64,000 nt of DNA from an uncultured Dorea sp. Its GTDB lineage: Bacteria; Bacillota; Clostridia; Lachnospirales; Lachnospiraceae. Positions within the stretch are counted from its first letter, which is position 1, and every line of letters begins with the position of its first letter. A program made the position numbers and the translations under genes. Shown in pieces: positions 1 to 8,857 of this stretch. The notes beneath the pieces were generated by a model that was not told where the DNA came from, searched no databases, and was given only the letters and a program-made list of their open reading frames with translations. The stretch covers positions 62,001 through 126,000 of the forward strand of contig CAJTVU010000003.1 in the NCBI GenBank assembly GCA_910580235.1. Direction: 5' to 3'.

Positions 1-99
1 CTACAACTTATAGATTCAGTCAATATCGTTTAATTTTTCACATTCTTTTATCTTATTTTCCGATATCTATATATTTTTGAAATATTTTTCTGAATCTTC

Positions 100-1098
100 T
101 TAATCTTCAGACACCTGTTGTGCCGCTGCGATCCTGCGCGCTCTGGCCTCCATATTCTCGCGGATGACGTCAAGCAGGACTGCCAGAATGATTACAAGTC
201 CGAGTACCATGTTCTGTACTGCTGATTCGATGGAAAGCAATGTAAACCCATTTCGAAGCGTAGCAATGATCAATGCCCCAAGCATGGCTCCCGCCATCGT
301 TCCTTTTCCGCCCATAAAAGAAGCCCCGCCGATAACGCTGGCGGCAATGGCATCCGTATCATACGGCTGGAGCGCGTTCGCTCCATTACAGATACCGGAA
401 CGGCCGATCGACACGATCCCTGCCAGCGACGCCATAAATCCTGACAGCACATAACAGAAGGTCAGCACATTAGCGGAATTAATACCTGAAAGCCTCGTCG
501 CTTCCATGTTGCCTCCCGCGCAGTAGATCGAGCGCCCAAGGGCTGTGCGGGTCAGAAGGATGTGCAGCATAATATAAAGCACGACCACAAGTATGAAGCT
601 GATCGGAATGCCGCCTACAGTAACAGTGCCAAGCGCCAGCACTCCATCCGGGAATCCGTTGATCATCTGCGCCCCCGTAATGAGAAGGGCAAACCCCCAC
701 AGGAAGTTCTTCATACCTAGCGTAGATACAAAAGGATGAGGCAGGTGCAGACGGGTTAGGAGAAGGCCGTTTATCAGGCCTACAAGCGTACCTGTAAGGA
801 TCCCTGCAAGGATCAGGATCACCGGGTTCGTCATGCCCGATTTTACGAGCACGCCTATAATACAGGCGCAGAATGTCGCATTGGCTCCTACAGAGAGGTC
901 GATCCCCGCAGTAATAAGGCAGAACAGCATGCCTGCGGAAAGAAGCGCATTAAATGGCGTCTGCTTCAGAATAGACATAAGGTTACTGTAGCTTAAAAAC
1001 TTATCGCTTGCAAATGACAGGATGACGCACAGGATGACCAACGCTCCAAATGTTCCCGCCAGCGACATAAATCCGCTTGATCTCTTATTGTTTTTCAT
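100..1098 (-). CDS. Sugar/polyol ABC transporter permease (RbsC-like)
   Basis: A 332-residue membrane protein of the ribose/xylose/galactose (CUT2) permease family, which forms the channel of an importer. The hydrophobic segments start near residue 12 and continue to about residue 315, and the family signature 'GIDLSVGANATFCACIIGVL' lies near residues 65-84. A conserved glycine-rich loop (GGASFMGGKGTMAG) is near residues 257-270. The start codon overlaps the end of the ATPase gene by 4 bases (ATGA), so the two are translationally coupled. As the last gene of the leftward iolG-pgk-larA-malic enzyme block, it probably carries inositol or a related polyol; this is inferred from context. No substrate-binding protein gene accompanies this pair. 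Confidence 0.9.
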   Translation of the reverse strand: MKNNKRSSGFMSLAGTFGALVILCVILSFASDKFLSYSNLMSILKQTPFNALLSAGMLFCLITAGIDLSVGANATFCACIIGVLVKSGMTNPVILILAGILTGTLVGLINGLLLTRLHLPHPFVSTLGMKNFLWGFALLITGAQMINGFPDGVLALGTVTVGGIPISFILVVVLYIMLHILLTRTALGRSIYCAGGNMEATRLSGINSANVLTFCYVLSGFMASLAGIVSIGRSGICNGANALQPYDTDAIAASVIGGASFMGGKGTMAGAMLGALIIATLRNGFTLLSIESAVQNMVLGLVIILAVLLDVIRENMEARARRIAAAQQVSED

Positions 1099-2597
1099 GA
1101 TAACTTACCTCCCCAAGCCGCTTTCATGAGGCTTTCCTGATTAAAATGTTCCGTATCGCGTTCAATCTCTCCCATTACCTTGCCGCCGCGCATAACGATT
1201 ACCCGGTCGCTCATTCCCAGGATCTCCGGCAGCTCAGAAGATACCATAATTACGCATTTCCCTTGTTTCACCAGCTGGTTCATAACATTGTATACTTCGA
1301 TCTTGGCTCCTACGTCAATGCCGCGCGTAGGCTCGTCAAAAATGTAGATGTCCGCATTCGTATTGACCCATTTCCCGACTACTACCTTTTGCTGGTTCCC
1401 GCCGGAAAGCTGGCCGGCCCTTTCATCAGCAGAGGGAGTCTTGATCTTCAGATCTGAGATGTTCTTCTCACTGGCTTCCTCTATCTCTTTATAATTCAGG
1501 AAGAGCCCTCTGGAAAACTTCTTCATACTGGCAAGCACTACATTATGCTTGATGCTCTCTGGAAGTATGAGCCCCTGGCCTTTCCTATCTTCCGTAAGGA
1601 ATGCGATACCTGCGCGTATAGCCTGGGCAGGGTTTTTAATCTTCACTTCTTTGCCGTGGACGAATATCTTACCCCCATCGATCGCATCCGCGCCGAAGAT
1701 CGCCCGCATCGTCTCTGTACGCCCAGCGCCGACCAGGCCGGCAAACCCAAGGATCTGCCCGTTGTACGCCTCGAAGCTGACATCCCGAAGGACACCGCCT
1801 TCTTCCAGATGCTCCACTTTAAGCGCCACGTCGCCTTTCACGCCAAACTCCTTTGGGAACAGATTATCAAGCGTCCTTCCTACCATTGCAGAAATCAGGG
1901 AATCGTGATCCCATTCGCTGATATCTCTCGTCTCTATGTACTGCCCGTCACGGATAACAGTCACCCGGTCGCACAGCTCAAAAAGCTCCTCCAGCTTATG
2001 AGATACAAATACAATACCTATCCCACGCTCTTTCAGCTCCCTGCAAGTATCCATCAGCTGCTTGACCTCTTTCTCGCCCAGTGATGACGTCGGCTCATCC
2101 ATGATGATCATTTTAGCATCGATCAATACCGCTTTCGCGATCTCGATCATCTGCTGCACGCCCATGCCGAACGTGCCCGCCGCCTTCCTCGGATCTACAT
2201 CCTGTCCAAGAGAAGCCATAACTTCCTGGGCTTTCTGGTGCATAGTCTTGTAGTCCAGAAGCCCCCCTGCTCCCTTGATCCATTTGTTAATGAAAATGTT
2301 ATCCGTAATGCTCAACAGCTTCTCAATATTCAGTTCTTGATAAACACACGCGATGCCTGCGGCGGCTGACTCGTTCGGATTGCGGAATGACAATTTCTGC
2401 CCGTCCACATAAATCTCGCCCTTGTCCGGCTGGTGAACGCCAGTCAGCACCTTGATCAGCGTGGACTTTCCGGCGCCATTCTCACCGATCAGACCATGGA
2501 TCTCGCCTGGCTTCACCGCAAGCTGCATCTTATTAAGAGCCACGACCCCCGGAAATGTTTTTCGGCAGTCCCTTAATTCCACTACATATTCGCTCAT
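1095..2597 (-). CDS. Sugar/polyol ABC transporter ATP-binding protein (RbsA/MglA-like)
   Basis: A roughly 500-residue tandem ATPase of the RbsA/MglA/XylG type, with two nucleotide-binding domains. The first has Walker A GENGAGKST and Walker B 'KMIIMDEPTSSLGE'; the second has the degenerate Walker A GLVGAGRTE normal for this family, signature LSGGNQQK and 'IYIFDEPTRGIDVG'. The chosen start is the ATG at 2597, because AAAGGATGG sits at the right distance upstream; an in-frame TTG at 2618 would precede that site. It is coupled to the permease downstream. The 264 bases upstream separate it from malic enzyme, so it may have its own promoter. Substrate is unproven, with inositol the best guess from neighbours. 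Confidence 0.92.
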   Translation of the reverse strand: MSEYVVELRDCRKTFPGVVALNKMQLAVKPGEIHGLIGENGAGKSTLIKVLTGVHQPDKGEIYVDGQKLSFRNPNESAAAGIACVYQELNIEKLLSITDNIFINKWIKGAGGLLDYKTMHQKAQEVMASLGQDVDPRKAAGTFGMGVQQMIEIAKAVLIDAKMIIMDEPTSSLGEKEVKQLMDTCRELKERGIGIVFVSHKLEELFELCDRVTVIRDGQYIETRDISEWDHDSLISAMVGRTLDNLFPKEFGVKGDVALKVEHLEEGGVLRDVSFEAYNGQILGFAGLVGAGRTETMRAIFGADAIDGGKIFVHGKEVKIKNPAQAIRAGIAFLTEDRKGQGLILPESIKHNVVLASMKKFSRGLFLNYKEIEEASEKNISDLKIKTPSADERAGQLSGGNQQKVVVGKWVNTNADIYIFDEPTRGIDVGAKIEVYNVMNQLVKQGKCVIMVSSELPEILGMSDRVIVMRGGKVMGEIERDTEHFNQESLMKAAWGGKLS

Positions 2598-2861
2598 AGC
2601 CATCCATCCTTTTTTCAAATTTCCCCATCTCTTAAATCCTTACAGAACATTCTGCACGATCCATAAAATCCATTCGGCCGGGACTGTAAACTCTTACAAT
2701 TTTATCCCATATAGCAGAACAGCATTTGTATATAATTTTAATATCTACCTCCTTTCACGTTAATATTTTCGGCAATTCTGTATATTTGTTGTACATATTG
2801 CACGAATTTTTATTTATTTTGCATAGAATAGCAAATTCTTGCTCTCTTACACATTTATAAT
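2598..2861 (-). other. Intergenic region with orphan ribosome-binding site
   Basis: AT-rich gap between malic enzyme and the RbsA gene. On the minus strand there is a textbook AGGAGGT at 2748-2754 with no useful start codon at normal spacing; the nearest ATG (2725) is 22 bases away and opens only seven codons. I see no clear intrinsic terminator. In RbsABC-type operons a substrate-binding protein gene commonly precedes or follows the ATPase, so this could be the scar of a lost gene, or a leader region. Neither reading is proven. Confidence 0.35.
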
Positions 2862-4037
2862 TTACAGCCTTGCCACTCCGCTCTTCCTTGCCGCCTCGGC
2901 CACTGCCTTTGCGACAGCCGGGCCGACCCTTTCGTCAAAGGCTTCTGGAATGATATAGTCTGCGTTGAGCTCTTCCTCTGATATAAGGCCTGCCAGAGCC
3001 TCTGCCGCTGCAATCTTCATTTCATCATTAATGTCGCTTGCACGCACATCAAAAGTCCCCCGGAATATTCCTGGAAACGCCAGCACATTGTTGATCTGGT
3101 TCGGGAAGTCGCTCCGCCCTGTAGCGATAACTGCCGCCCCGCCTTCTCTTGCCTCCTCAGGGAATATTTCAGGCGTCGGGTTCGCACAGGCAAAGATAAT
3201 CGCATTCTCCTTCATCGTCTTAACCATCTCAGCAGTAACTGCTCCCGGCGCGCTTACCCCGATAAATACATCGGCCCCCACGAGCATATCCGCCAACGAT
3301 CCTGTACGCTTCTCCAGATTGGTAGCTTTGGCGATCTCCTCTTTCACAGGGTTCATGCCCTCCTGACGCCCTTCGTAGATGGCTCCTTTCCGGTCGCAGA
3401 GAGTAACATCCTTAAGCCCATTGGCGATCAGAAGCTTACATATCGCGATCGCGGCCGCTCCCGCGCCGTTCATCACGACTTTCACTTCATCCATCTTCTT
3501 GCCGACGACCTTCAGTGCATTGATCAGCCCTGCCAGAGTAATGACCGCCGTTCCATGCTGATCGTCATGGAAGATAGGGATATCGCATTTCTCTTTGAGC
3601 TTCTTCTCAATCTCAAAGCAGCGAGGGGCTGCTATGTCTTCCAGATTGACCCCGCCAAAGCTTCCGCTTATCTGATAGATCGTATCGACGATCGTATCGA
3701 CATCTTTGCTCTTAATGCACATAGGAAAAGCATCGACTCCCCCAAACTCTTTAAAAAGGACACATTTCCCTTCCATAACAGGCATGCCTGCCTCCGGCCC
3801 GATATCCCCAAGCCCAAGCACTGCTGTGCCGTCTGTCACTACCAGGCACATATTATGACGGCGGGTCAGCTCATAGCTTTTATTAATATCCTTCTGGATC
3901 TCCAGGCACGGTTGTGCGACGCCCGGCGTATAAGCCAGGGAAAGATCCTCTCTTGTCTTGACCGGCACTGTAGAGATAACCTCGATCTTTCCTCTCCACT
4001 CTTCATGCATCCTTAATGATTCCTTTGCATAATCCAT
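2862..4037 (-). CDS. NAD(P)-dependent malic enzyme (short form)
   Basis: Oxidative decarboxylation of L-malate to pyruvate and CO2 with reduction of NAD(P). The 391 residues match the short bacterial malic enzyme without the C-terminal phosphotransacetylase-like domain. Visible motifs are 'SLAYTPGVAQPC' (residues ~33-44), the metal and substrate region FHDDQHGTA (~156-164), the Rossmann motif NGAGAAAIA (~190-198) and FACANPTPE. GGAGG lies 8 bases before the ATG. It follows the larA-like gene by 20 bases, so they are co-transcribed. In this cluster it would finish conversion of malate derived from inositol to pyruvate. Generic anaplerotic use is the alternative. Confidence 0.95.
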   Translation of the reverse strand: MDYAKESLRMHEEWRGKIEVISTVPVKTREDLSLAYTPGVAQPCLEIQKDINKSYELTRRHNMCLVVTDGTAVLGLGDIGPEAGMPVMEGKCVLFKEFGGVDAFPMCIKSKDVDTIVDTIYQISGSFGGVNLEDIAAPRCFEIEKKLKEKCDIPIFHDDQHGTAVITLAGLINALKVVGKKMDEVKVVMNGAGAAAIAICKLLIANGLKDVTLCDRKGAIYEGRQEGMNPVKEEIAKATNLEKRTGSLADMLVGADVFIGVSAPGAVTAEMVKTMKENAIIFACANPTPEIFPEEAREGGAAVIATGRSDFPNQINNVLAFPGIFRGTFDVRASDINDEMKIAAAEALAGLISEEELNADYIIPEAFDERVGPAVAKAVAEAARKSGVARL

Positions 4038-4057
4038 CTCCCTATCCTCCTGTCTCC

Positions 4058-5311
4058 TTATTGTTCAACTATTCCTGGCAGCGTTGATCCTCCGTAAGGC
4101 ATAACGATCACTTTCGCCTGCGCGCCCTGCGCTGCAAAAGCCGCTTCCAAAGCATCCTGTACATTCCCATAAGGGGCCATGAAAAGGCTCCTCACGAAAT
4201 CTGGCTCCATTTCCGACACAAGATAGATCTCCGCGTTCTGGAGCACCATCGCGATCGCCGCCGCTTTATGGCCTCCCAGCTGGAAGTCTGCTTTCACTCT
4301 GTCGATCAGCTCCTCCGGTCTCGAGGCTTCCGTCAGCCACTTCTCAAATGTGCTCTCTCCCAGCCCTTCCTTGCAGGATCCTACCAAAATTATCGTTCCG
4401 CCTTTCTTAACGGCGTGCTTCGCGTTATCCAGCGCTTTTTGGGTCTGATAAAGGTTCAGATCTTTAGGAGCGCCGCCCTGCGACACGATTACAATATCTG
4501 CCCTTTCTTTGATCTCTTTCTGATAAAGTGTATCCAGGAACGCACATCCCGCCCGATGTGCCTTTGTCACGTCTCCCGCCACCGCTTTGATAATATTTTT
4601 CTTGGCGTCCAATACGACGTTCAAAATGAAATCGACACCACAGATCGCCCCTGCTTCCTCAATGTCTTTCCGCAGTGGGTTCGTCTCAATATTGCCGGCG
4701 CAGGCAAGGGGATCTGTCATCATCGTATGGTTCGCCTGGATCGCCTCGCGGGTAGACACCCCTGGCATAATCGCTTTCGCACCGCCCGAATATCCGGCGA
4801 AATAATGATATTCAATATTTCCAAGACAAATCCGCCGATCCGCCTCTGCCACCACACGGACAATATCTACCGGTGTCCCATGAGCGGTCTTCCCCATATG
4901 CACACAGTCCGACGCGTCCCCGTCGATACAGCGGATCTCCCTGTAGGCCCTCTCTCCCGCCAGCTTCCTCTTTTCTTCTTCCGTATGGAACCTGTGGCTG
5001 CCCAGAGCGAAGACAAGAGTGATATCTTCTTTCCTTGCGCCCGCCGCATACAGCTCATCCAGAAGGGGCGGCATCACCACATATGTAGGCATAGGCCTTG
5101 TAATATCGCTAGTGACGATGGCCACTTTCTCCCCCGGCTTTACGATCTCCCTCAGCCTGGGGCTGCCGATCGGATCCGACAGCCCGCGGATGACTTCCTC
5201 CTCTCCTGTGGACGACGCCTCTACGTCGTTGGGCAGCAACACCTCTAAAAGATTCTTATCCGGTATTACAGCTTCCTGCACTGTATTCCCAATCCCAAGC
5301 TCTATCTTCAT
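4058..5311 (-). CDS. LarA-family nickel-dependent 2-hydroxyacid racemase, predicted malate racemase
   Basis: About 417 residues of the lactate racemase (LarA/DUF2088) family, whose members use the nickel-pincer cofactor to invert 2-hydroxyacids by a hydride-transfer mechanism. Key residues are present: 'SDITRPMP' (~68-75), His106 in GSHRFHT, His169 and the cofactor-attaching Lys179 in 'HYFAGYSGGAKAIMPG', and His195 in QANHTMM, corresponding to His108, His174, Lys184 and His200 of Lactiplantibacillus LarA. The start at 5311 is chosen because AAGGAG precedes it by 8 bases; a GTG two codons earlier is less likely. The family includes lactate and malate racemases. Immediately upstream of malic enzyme and downstream of the PGK-like gene, a D-/L-malate racemase fits best. 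No larB, larC or larE cofactor genes are in the window. Confidence 0.85.
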   Translation of the reverse strand: MKIELGIGNTVQEAVIPDKNLLEVLLPNDVEASSTGEEEVIRGLSDPIGSPRLREIVKPGEKVAIVTSDITRPMPTYVVMPPLLDELYAAGARKEDITLVFALGSHRFHTEEEKRKLAGERAYREIRCIDGDASDCVHMGKTAHGTPVDIVRVVAEADRRICLGNIEYHYFAGYSGGAKAIMPGVSTREAIQANHTMMTDPLACAGNIETNPLRKDIEEAGAICGVDFILNVVLDAKKNIIKAVAGDVTKAHRAGCAFLDTLYQKEIKERADIVIVSQGGAPKDLNLYQTQKALDNAKHAVKKGGTIILVGSCKEGLGESTFEKWLTEASRPEELIDRVKADFQLGGHKAAAIAMVLQNAEIYLVSEMEPDFVRSLFMAPYGNVQDALEAAFAAQGAQAKVIVMPYGGSTLPGIVEQ

Positions 5312-5344
5312 TCTCACATCTCCTTGCGCGAATCAGTCAAATTG

Positions 5345-6589
5345 TCAGATCCCGGATCCGTGGCGCAGCGCTTTTACTACCGGAAGCTCTTCTCCCGTAA
5401 GGAAACGGATCAGCGCTCCTCCTCCTGTACAGATATAGGAGATCGCATCCGTCTTGCCGTATTTTGTCGTAGCAGTAATGCTGTCTCCTCCTCCGATCAC
5501 TGTATACGCCTGCGTGTCTCCCAGCGCATCCCACACCATTTTTGTCCCCAGCTCTGTCGGAGCCTCCTCAAAGATTCCCATCGGCCCATTCACAAATACT
5601 GTCTTCGACGTACGAATGTATTCCTGATATTCTTCCGCTGCTGAAGACCCAATATCCGTAATACCCGCTTCTGCCGGAACGCTGCCTGTCAAGGCCTCTT
5701 TTCTTACCCCGTCTTCTGTATATGCCAGATCCTTCGGTAGTACGATATGGCTCTTATATGTATCGTAAAGCCCTTTTGCCTTCTCAATGTATTCTCCATA
5801 GTTTGATTTATAAATATAGTCCATGCTTGCCTTACCGATCTCTTCGCCCTTTGCAGCAAGGAGGATGTTCGCCACCAGGCCGCCTGTAAGGATATGGTCC
5901 GCCACGCCTGCTTTAAGCACTGTCTCCATCATCAGGAACGCATCTGCGATCTTCGCTCCTCCCAGTACAAATGTACAAGGACGCTCGGGCGCCTCCATAA
6001 GCTCGGACAGCACACAATATTCCTTCTCGAAGAGACGCCCCATAGCAGACGGAAGGATCTGCTCAAAGCCGCAGAGGGAAGGCTGATCCCTGTGTGCAGC
6101 AGCAAACGCGTCGCACACGTAATAGTCCGCGAGCGGCGCCAGCTTCTGGACAAGCACGGTCTGCGCCTGCTGCTCATGGGTTAGGCATAATTTTAATTCA
6201 AACAATGTCTGCTCTTCCGACATAAAACGGACATTGTCAAGCAGCAGGATATCCCCCGCCTTCAAAGCCTTGATCTTCTCGATCGCCGCTGGCCCGCACA
6301 CATCCGCAATAAACTGCACTTCTTTTCCGAGAAGCTCGCTTAAGACTTTCCCATGGGGCTCTGTCGTATAAAAATTCTTATACTCGATATCGCTTCCCTG
6401 ATGAGCCATCAGCACAAGCTTTGCCCCGCTGTCCGACAGCTCTTTCAGCGTCGGGACACATGCCTTGATGCGCGCAATGCTCTTCAATGTCTTCTTCTCT
6501 TTATCCACCGGTTGATTGATGTCGATCCGGCAGAGCACTGTCTTACCGTTCACATCAATATCATCCAACGTACGGATCCCAAAACGCAT
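5345..6589 (-). CDS. Archaeal-type phosphoglycerate kinase homologue, predicted altered substrate
   Basis: A 414-residue PGK-fold kinase that resembles archaeal rather than bacterial PGKs: RIDINQPVD (21-29), LMAHQG (60-65), LLDNVRFMSEE (116-126), 'DAFAAAHRDQPS' (160-171), GGAKIAD (210-216) and the C-terminal GGGDS and TGGGA nucleotide motifs. PGK residues Asp23, Asn25, Arg40 (Arg38 in human PGK1), His63, Arg121 and Arg167 are kept. The Arg65 position, which binds the C3 phosphate of 3-phosphoglycerate, is Ser66, in HQGSD instead of HQGRP. This suggests a substrate lacking that phosphate, such as malyl phosphate. It lies between iolG and the larA-like gene with gaps of 27 and 33 bases. The alternative is a true PGK used during inositol growth. 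Confidence 0.88.
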   Translation of the reverse strand: MRFGIRTLDDIDVNGKTVLCRIDINQPVDKEKKTLKSIARIKACVPTLKELSDSGAKLVLMAHQGSDIEYKNFYTTEPHGKVLSELLGKEVQFIADVCGPAAIEKIKALKAGDILLLDNVRFMSEEQTLFELKLCLTHEQQAQTVLVQKLAPLADYYVCDAFAAAHRDQPSLCGFEQILPSAMGRLFEKEYCVLSELMEAPERPCTFVLGGAKIADAFLMMETVLKAGVADHILTGGLVANILLAAKGEEIGKASMDYIYKSNYGEYIEKAKGLYDTYKSHIVLPKDLAYTEDGVRKEALTGSVPAEAGITDIGSSAAEEYQEYIRTSKTVFVNGPMGIFEEAPTELGTKMVWDALGDTQAYTVIGGGDSITATTKYGKTDAISYICTGGGALIRFLTGEELPVVKALRHGSGI

Positions 6590-6616
6590 AATCTCTTCTT
6601 CCTTTCTCCCGACTTT

Positions 6617-7630
6617 CTATTCCCCGACTTTTACCGGCACACCGCCCAAATCGCAAGACTTCTGCGCCGCAAGAGCGATCAGTACAGGCTGAAGCCCGTC
6701 AAAAGCATTGACCGGAGTATCTGTCCCGTTCAGGCACGCCTTTACGAATGCTCTCTCTTCCTCGATGAACGCATCATTGTACCGCTCCAGGAAGAAGTAC
6801 AGCGGCTTCTCCTTAGAGACGCTCTCCTTCGTATAAAGAGTCGTGTTGTTCGGCGTTTCATTATCTGCGGTCACACAGCCTTTGGAGCCAAATACTTCTA
6901 TCCTCTGATCGTAGCCATATACCGCCTGCCGGCTGTTATCAATAACGCCGATCGCCCCGTTCGCGAATCTCAGCGTGATAATACAAGTATCTACATCCCC
7001 GGCCTTCCCGATCTCCGGATCTACCAGACACGTCCCGACAGCCGAGACCTCTGTCACCTCGCTGCCAGAGAGGAACCGCACCATATCAAAATCATGGATC
7101 GTCATATCCGCAAAAATGCCGCCTGAGACTTTGACATAGGATACCGGAGGGGCTTCCGGATCTCTGGATGTAACCTTCACGATATGCACGTCTCCAATCT
7201 TCCCTTCCGCCACCGTCTCCTTAACTTTAGCAAAATTACGGTCGAAGCGGCGGTTGAATCCAACCTGGTACTTGACCCCTGCTTTCTCTACTTCGCTCAG
7301 TACTTCCTTAATCTTATCCAGATCATGGTCGATCGGCTTCTCACAGAAAATATGCTTCCCGGCCTGTGCAGCCTCTTTTGATATAATCGAATGCGTATCC
7401 GTAGAAGAACAGATGAACACTGCATCAACCTCCGGATCCTGAAGGATCTTTGTATAGTCGTCATAGATCTTCTTTACTCCCAGATTCTCTGCAAGCTCCT
7501 GTGCGCCTGGAAGATACACATCTGAGATAGCTGCGACCTCTGCCTCCGGAACGCTGTTGACCAGATTATTCGCATGAAGCTTTCCGATCCTTCCCGCCCC
7601 GATGATGCCAATCCTTAATTTTTTTTCCAT
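6617..7630 (-). CDS. iolG: Inositol 2-dehydrogenase (Gfo/Idh/MocA family)
   Basis: Oxidises myo-inositol to scyllo-inosose (2-keto-myo-inositol) with NAD. The 337 residues have the N-terminal Rossmann motif GIIGAGRIGKLHANN (8-22), the catalytic EKP motif (~96-98) and the 'GGIFADMTIHDFDM' stretch carrying the Asp and His of the inositol dehydrogenase active site (~167-180). AAGGAGGG precedes the ATG. It is the first gene of the leftward iolG-pgk-larA-malic enzyme operon and is divergent from iolE, the next enzyme of the pathway. Another Gfo/Idh substrate is possible from sequence alone, but the neighbours make inositol likely. Confidence 0.88.
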   Translation of the reverse strand: MEKKLRIGIIGAGRIGKLHANNLVNSVPEAEVAAISDVYLPGAQELAENLGVKKIYDDYTKILQDPEVDAVFICSSTDTHSIISKEAAQAGKHIFCEKPIDHDLDKIKEVLSEVEKAGVKYQVGFNRRFDRNFAKVKETVAEGKIGDVHIVKVTSRDPEAPPVSYVKVSGGIFADMTIHDFDMVRFLSGSEVTEVSAVGTCLVDPEIGKAGDVDTCIITLRFANGAIGVIDNSRQAVYGYDQRIEVFGSKGCVTADNETPNNTTLYTKESVSKEKPLYFFLERYNDAFIEEERAFVKACLNGTDTPVNAFDGLQPVLIALAAQKSCDLGGVPVKVGE

Positions 7631-7875
7631 AAATGCTCCCTCCTTATTCTTATTTCAGCCTGTCCGGCTTTTTCTCATATCTATTAGTACTACAGGTATT
7701 ATTATATATTATTATAATAGTATGGTCTTTCTTCCTCCTGGCCATGCCTCAATAAATCCTGTGCAGCAGCGTAAGTATCCTTCCATAAAATAAATCCTAC
7801 ATTTTGTTTGCACGCATATAATATTCCATGGTACAATCTTGTTGAATATTGTATAAAAGAACAGGAGGTATCCAT
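7631..7875. promoter_or_regulatory. Divergent iolG/iolE promoter region with TTGCACGCAT site
   Basis: Shared upstream region of two divergent inositol genes. On the plus strand TTGCAC (7808-7813) and TACAAT (7832-7837) form a plausible iolE promoter with an 18-base spacer. It overlaps the 10-mer TTGCACGCAT (7808-7817), which is identical to a unit of the repeat array upstream of iolD (19279-19288), pointing to a shared regulator. The iolG side holds an AT-rich run with several TATAAT-like boxes (about 7700-7720), and I cannot pick one. Confidence 0.55.
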
Positions 7876-8775
7876 ATGTTTGACAAAAAACACGTTTCCC
7901 TTGGCATCGCGCCTATCGGCTGGTGCAACGATGATATGCCTGAGCTCGGAGCCGAAAATACTTTCCGCCAGATCGTAAGCGAGATGGCGCTTGCAGGCTT
8001 TACCGGCTGCGAGATCGGGAACAAATATCCGTCCGATCCGCAGGAACTCAAAAAAGAGCTTGATCTTAGAGGCATGCGTATTGCCAGCCGGTGGTTCAGC
8101 TCCTTCCTTATTACAAAGAGCCTCGCAGAAAATGAGGACGCCTTTAAAAAGGAGCTTGATTTCCTGTCCGCAGTCGGCGCCGACAGGATCAACGTAAGCG
8201 AACAGAGCTACAGCATCCAGGGCAAAACAGACGTCCCTGTTCTGGATGATAAAAAGCACATCATGAACGAAGACGAATGGAAGCTCCTCGCTGAAGGGCT
8301 CGATCACCTCGGAAAGATTGCTGCAGACCGCGGCTTCAAGCTTTGTTTCCATCATCACATGGGTACTGTCGTACAGACTGCCGCCGAGACAGATAAGCTG
8401 ATGCAGATGACAGATCCGTCGTATGTATTCCTCTGTTACGACACCGGCCACTTCACCTTTGCAGGAGAAGATCCGCTCCTCATGCTTGAAAAATATGCAG
8501 ACCGCGTCGGGCATGTTCATCTTAAAGATATGCGTCTGTCTGTAGTAGAGCAAGTCCGCAAAGATCATATGAGCTTTCTGGACGCCGTGAGAAACGGCTC
8601 TTTCACTGTCCCGGGGGACGGGGACGTAGAGTTCGGCCCGATCTTCAGCCTTCTGTCGAAAGCCGGCTACAAAGGGTGGCTTCTCGTGGAAGCCGAGCAG
8701 GATCCCGCAAAAGCGAATCCTCTCGAGTACGCCGTCAAAGCCAGAAGATACATCGCAGAACAGACGGGCCTGTAA
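7876..8775 (+). CDS. iolE: Inosose dehydratase
   Basis: Dehydrates scyllo-inosose to 3D-trihydroxycyclohexane-1,2-dione, the second inositol step. The 299 residues form a xylose-isomerase-like TIM barrel; motifs are 'LGIAPIGWCNDDMPELG' near the N-terminus, 'CFHHHMGTVVQTAAETDKLM' (~150-169), 'LCYDTGHFTFAGEDP' (~178-192) and the metal-ligand region HVHLKDMR (~206-213). The start is the ATG at 7876, preceded by AGGAGGTATCC. It is the only plus-strand gene of the island and is followed by an intrinsic terminator, so it is monocistronic. Confidence 0.94.
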   Translation: MFDKKHVSLGIAPIGWCNDDMPELGAENTFRQIVSEMALAGFTGCEIGNKYPSDPQELKKELDLRGMRIASRWFSSFLITKSLAENEDAFKKELDFLSAVGADRINVSEQSYSIQGKTDVPVLDDKKHIMNEDEWKLLAEGLDHLGKIAADRGFKLCFHHHMGTVVQTAAETDKLMQMTDPSYVFLCYDTGHFTFAGEDPLLMLEKYADRVGHVHLKDMRLSVVEQVRKDHMSFLDAVRNGSFTVPGDGDVEFGPIFSLLSKAGYKGWLLVEAEQDPAKANPLEYAVKARRYIAEQTGL

Positions 8776-8787
8776 CAGGATACTTAA

Positions 8788-8846
8788 GGCGCGGGACCCG
8801 CAAAGCCGCAAATCACACATGGCTTTGCAGTTCCTGCGTCTTTTTT
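8788..8846 (+). terminator. Intrinsic terminator of iolE
   Basis: Inverted repeat with inner arms GCAAAGCC (8800-8807) and GGCTTTGC (8821-8828), extended by a G-T-tolerant outer stem (GGCGCGGGA with TCCTGCGTC), then TTTTTT at 8841-8846. It lies 13 bases past the iolE stop and before the convergent GH29 gene. Confidence 0.8.
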
Positions 8847-8857
8847 AATATCTGCCG

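Noticed and set aside
7702..8820. 372-codon minus-strand frame over iolE
   Set aside because: It is the antisense of a clear inosose dehydratase gene with its own ribosome site and terminator.
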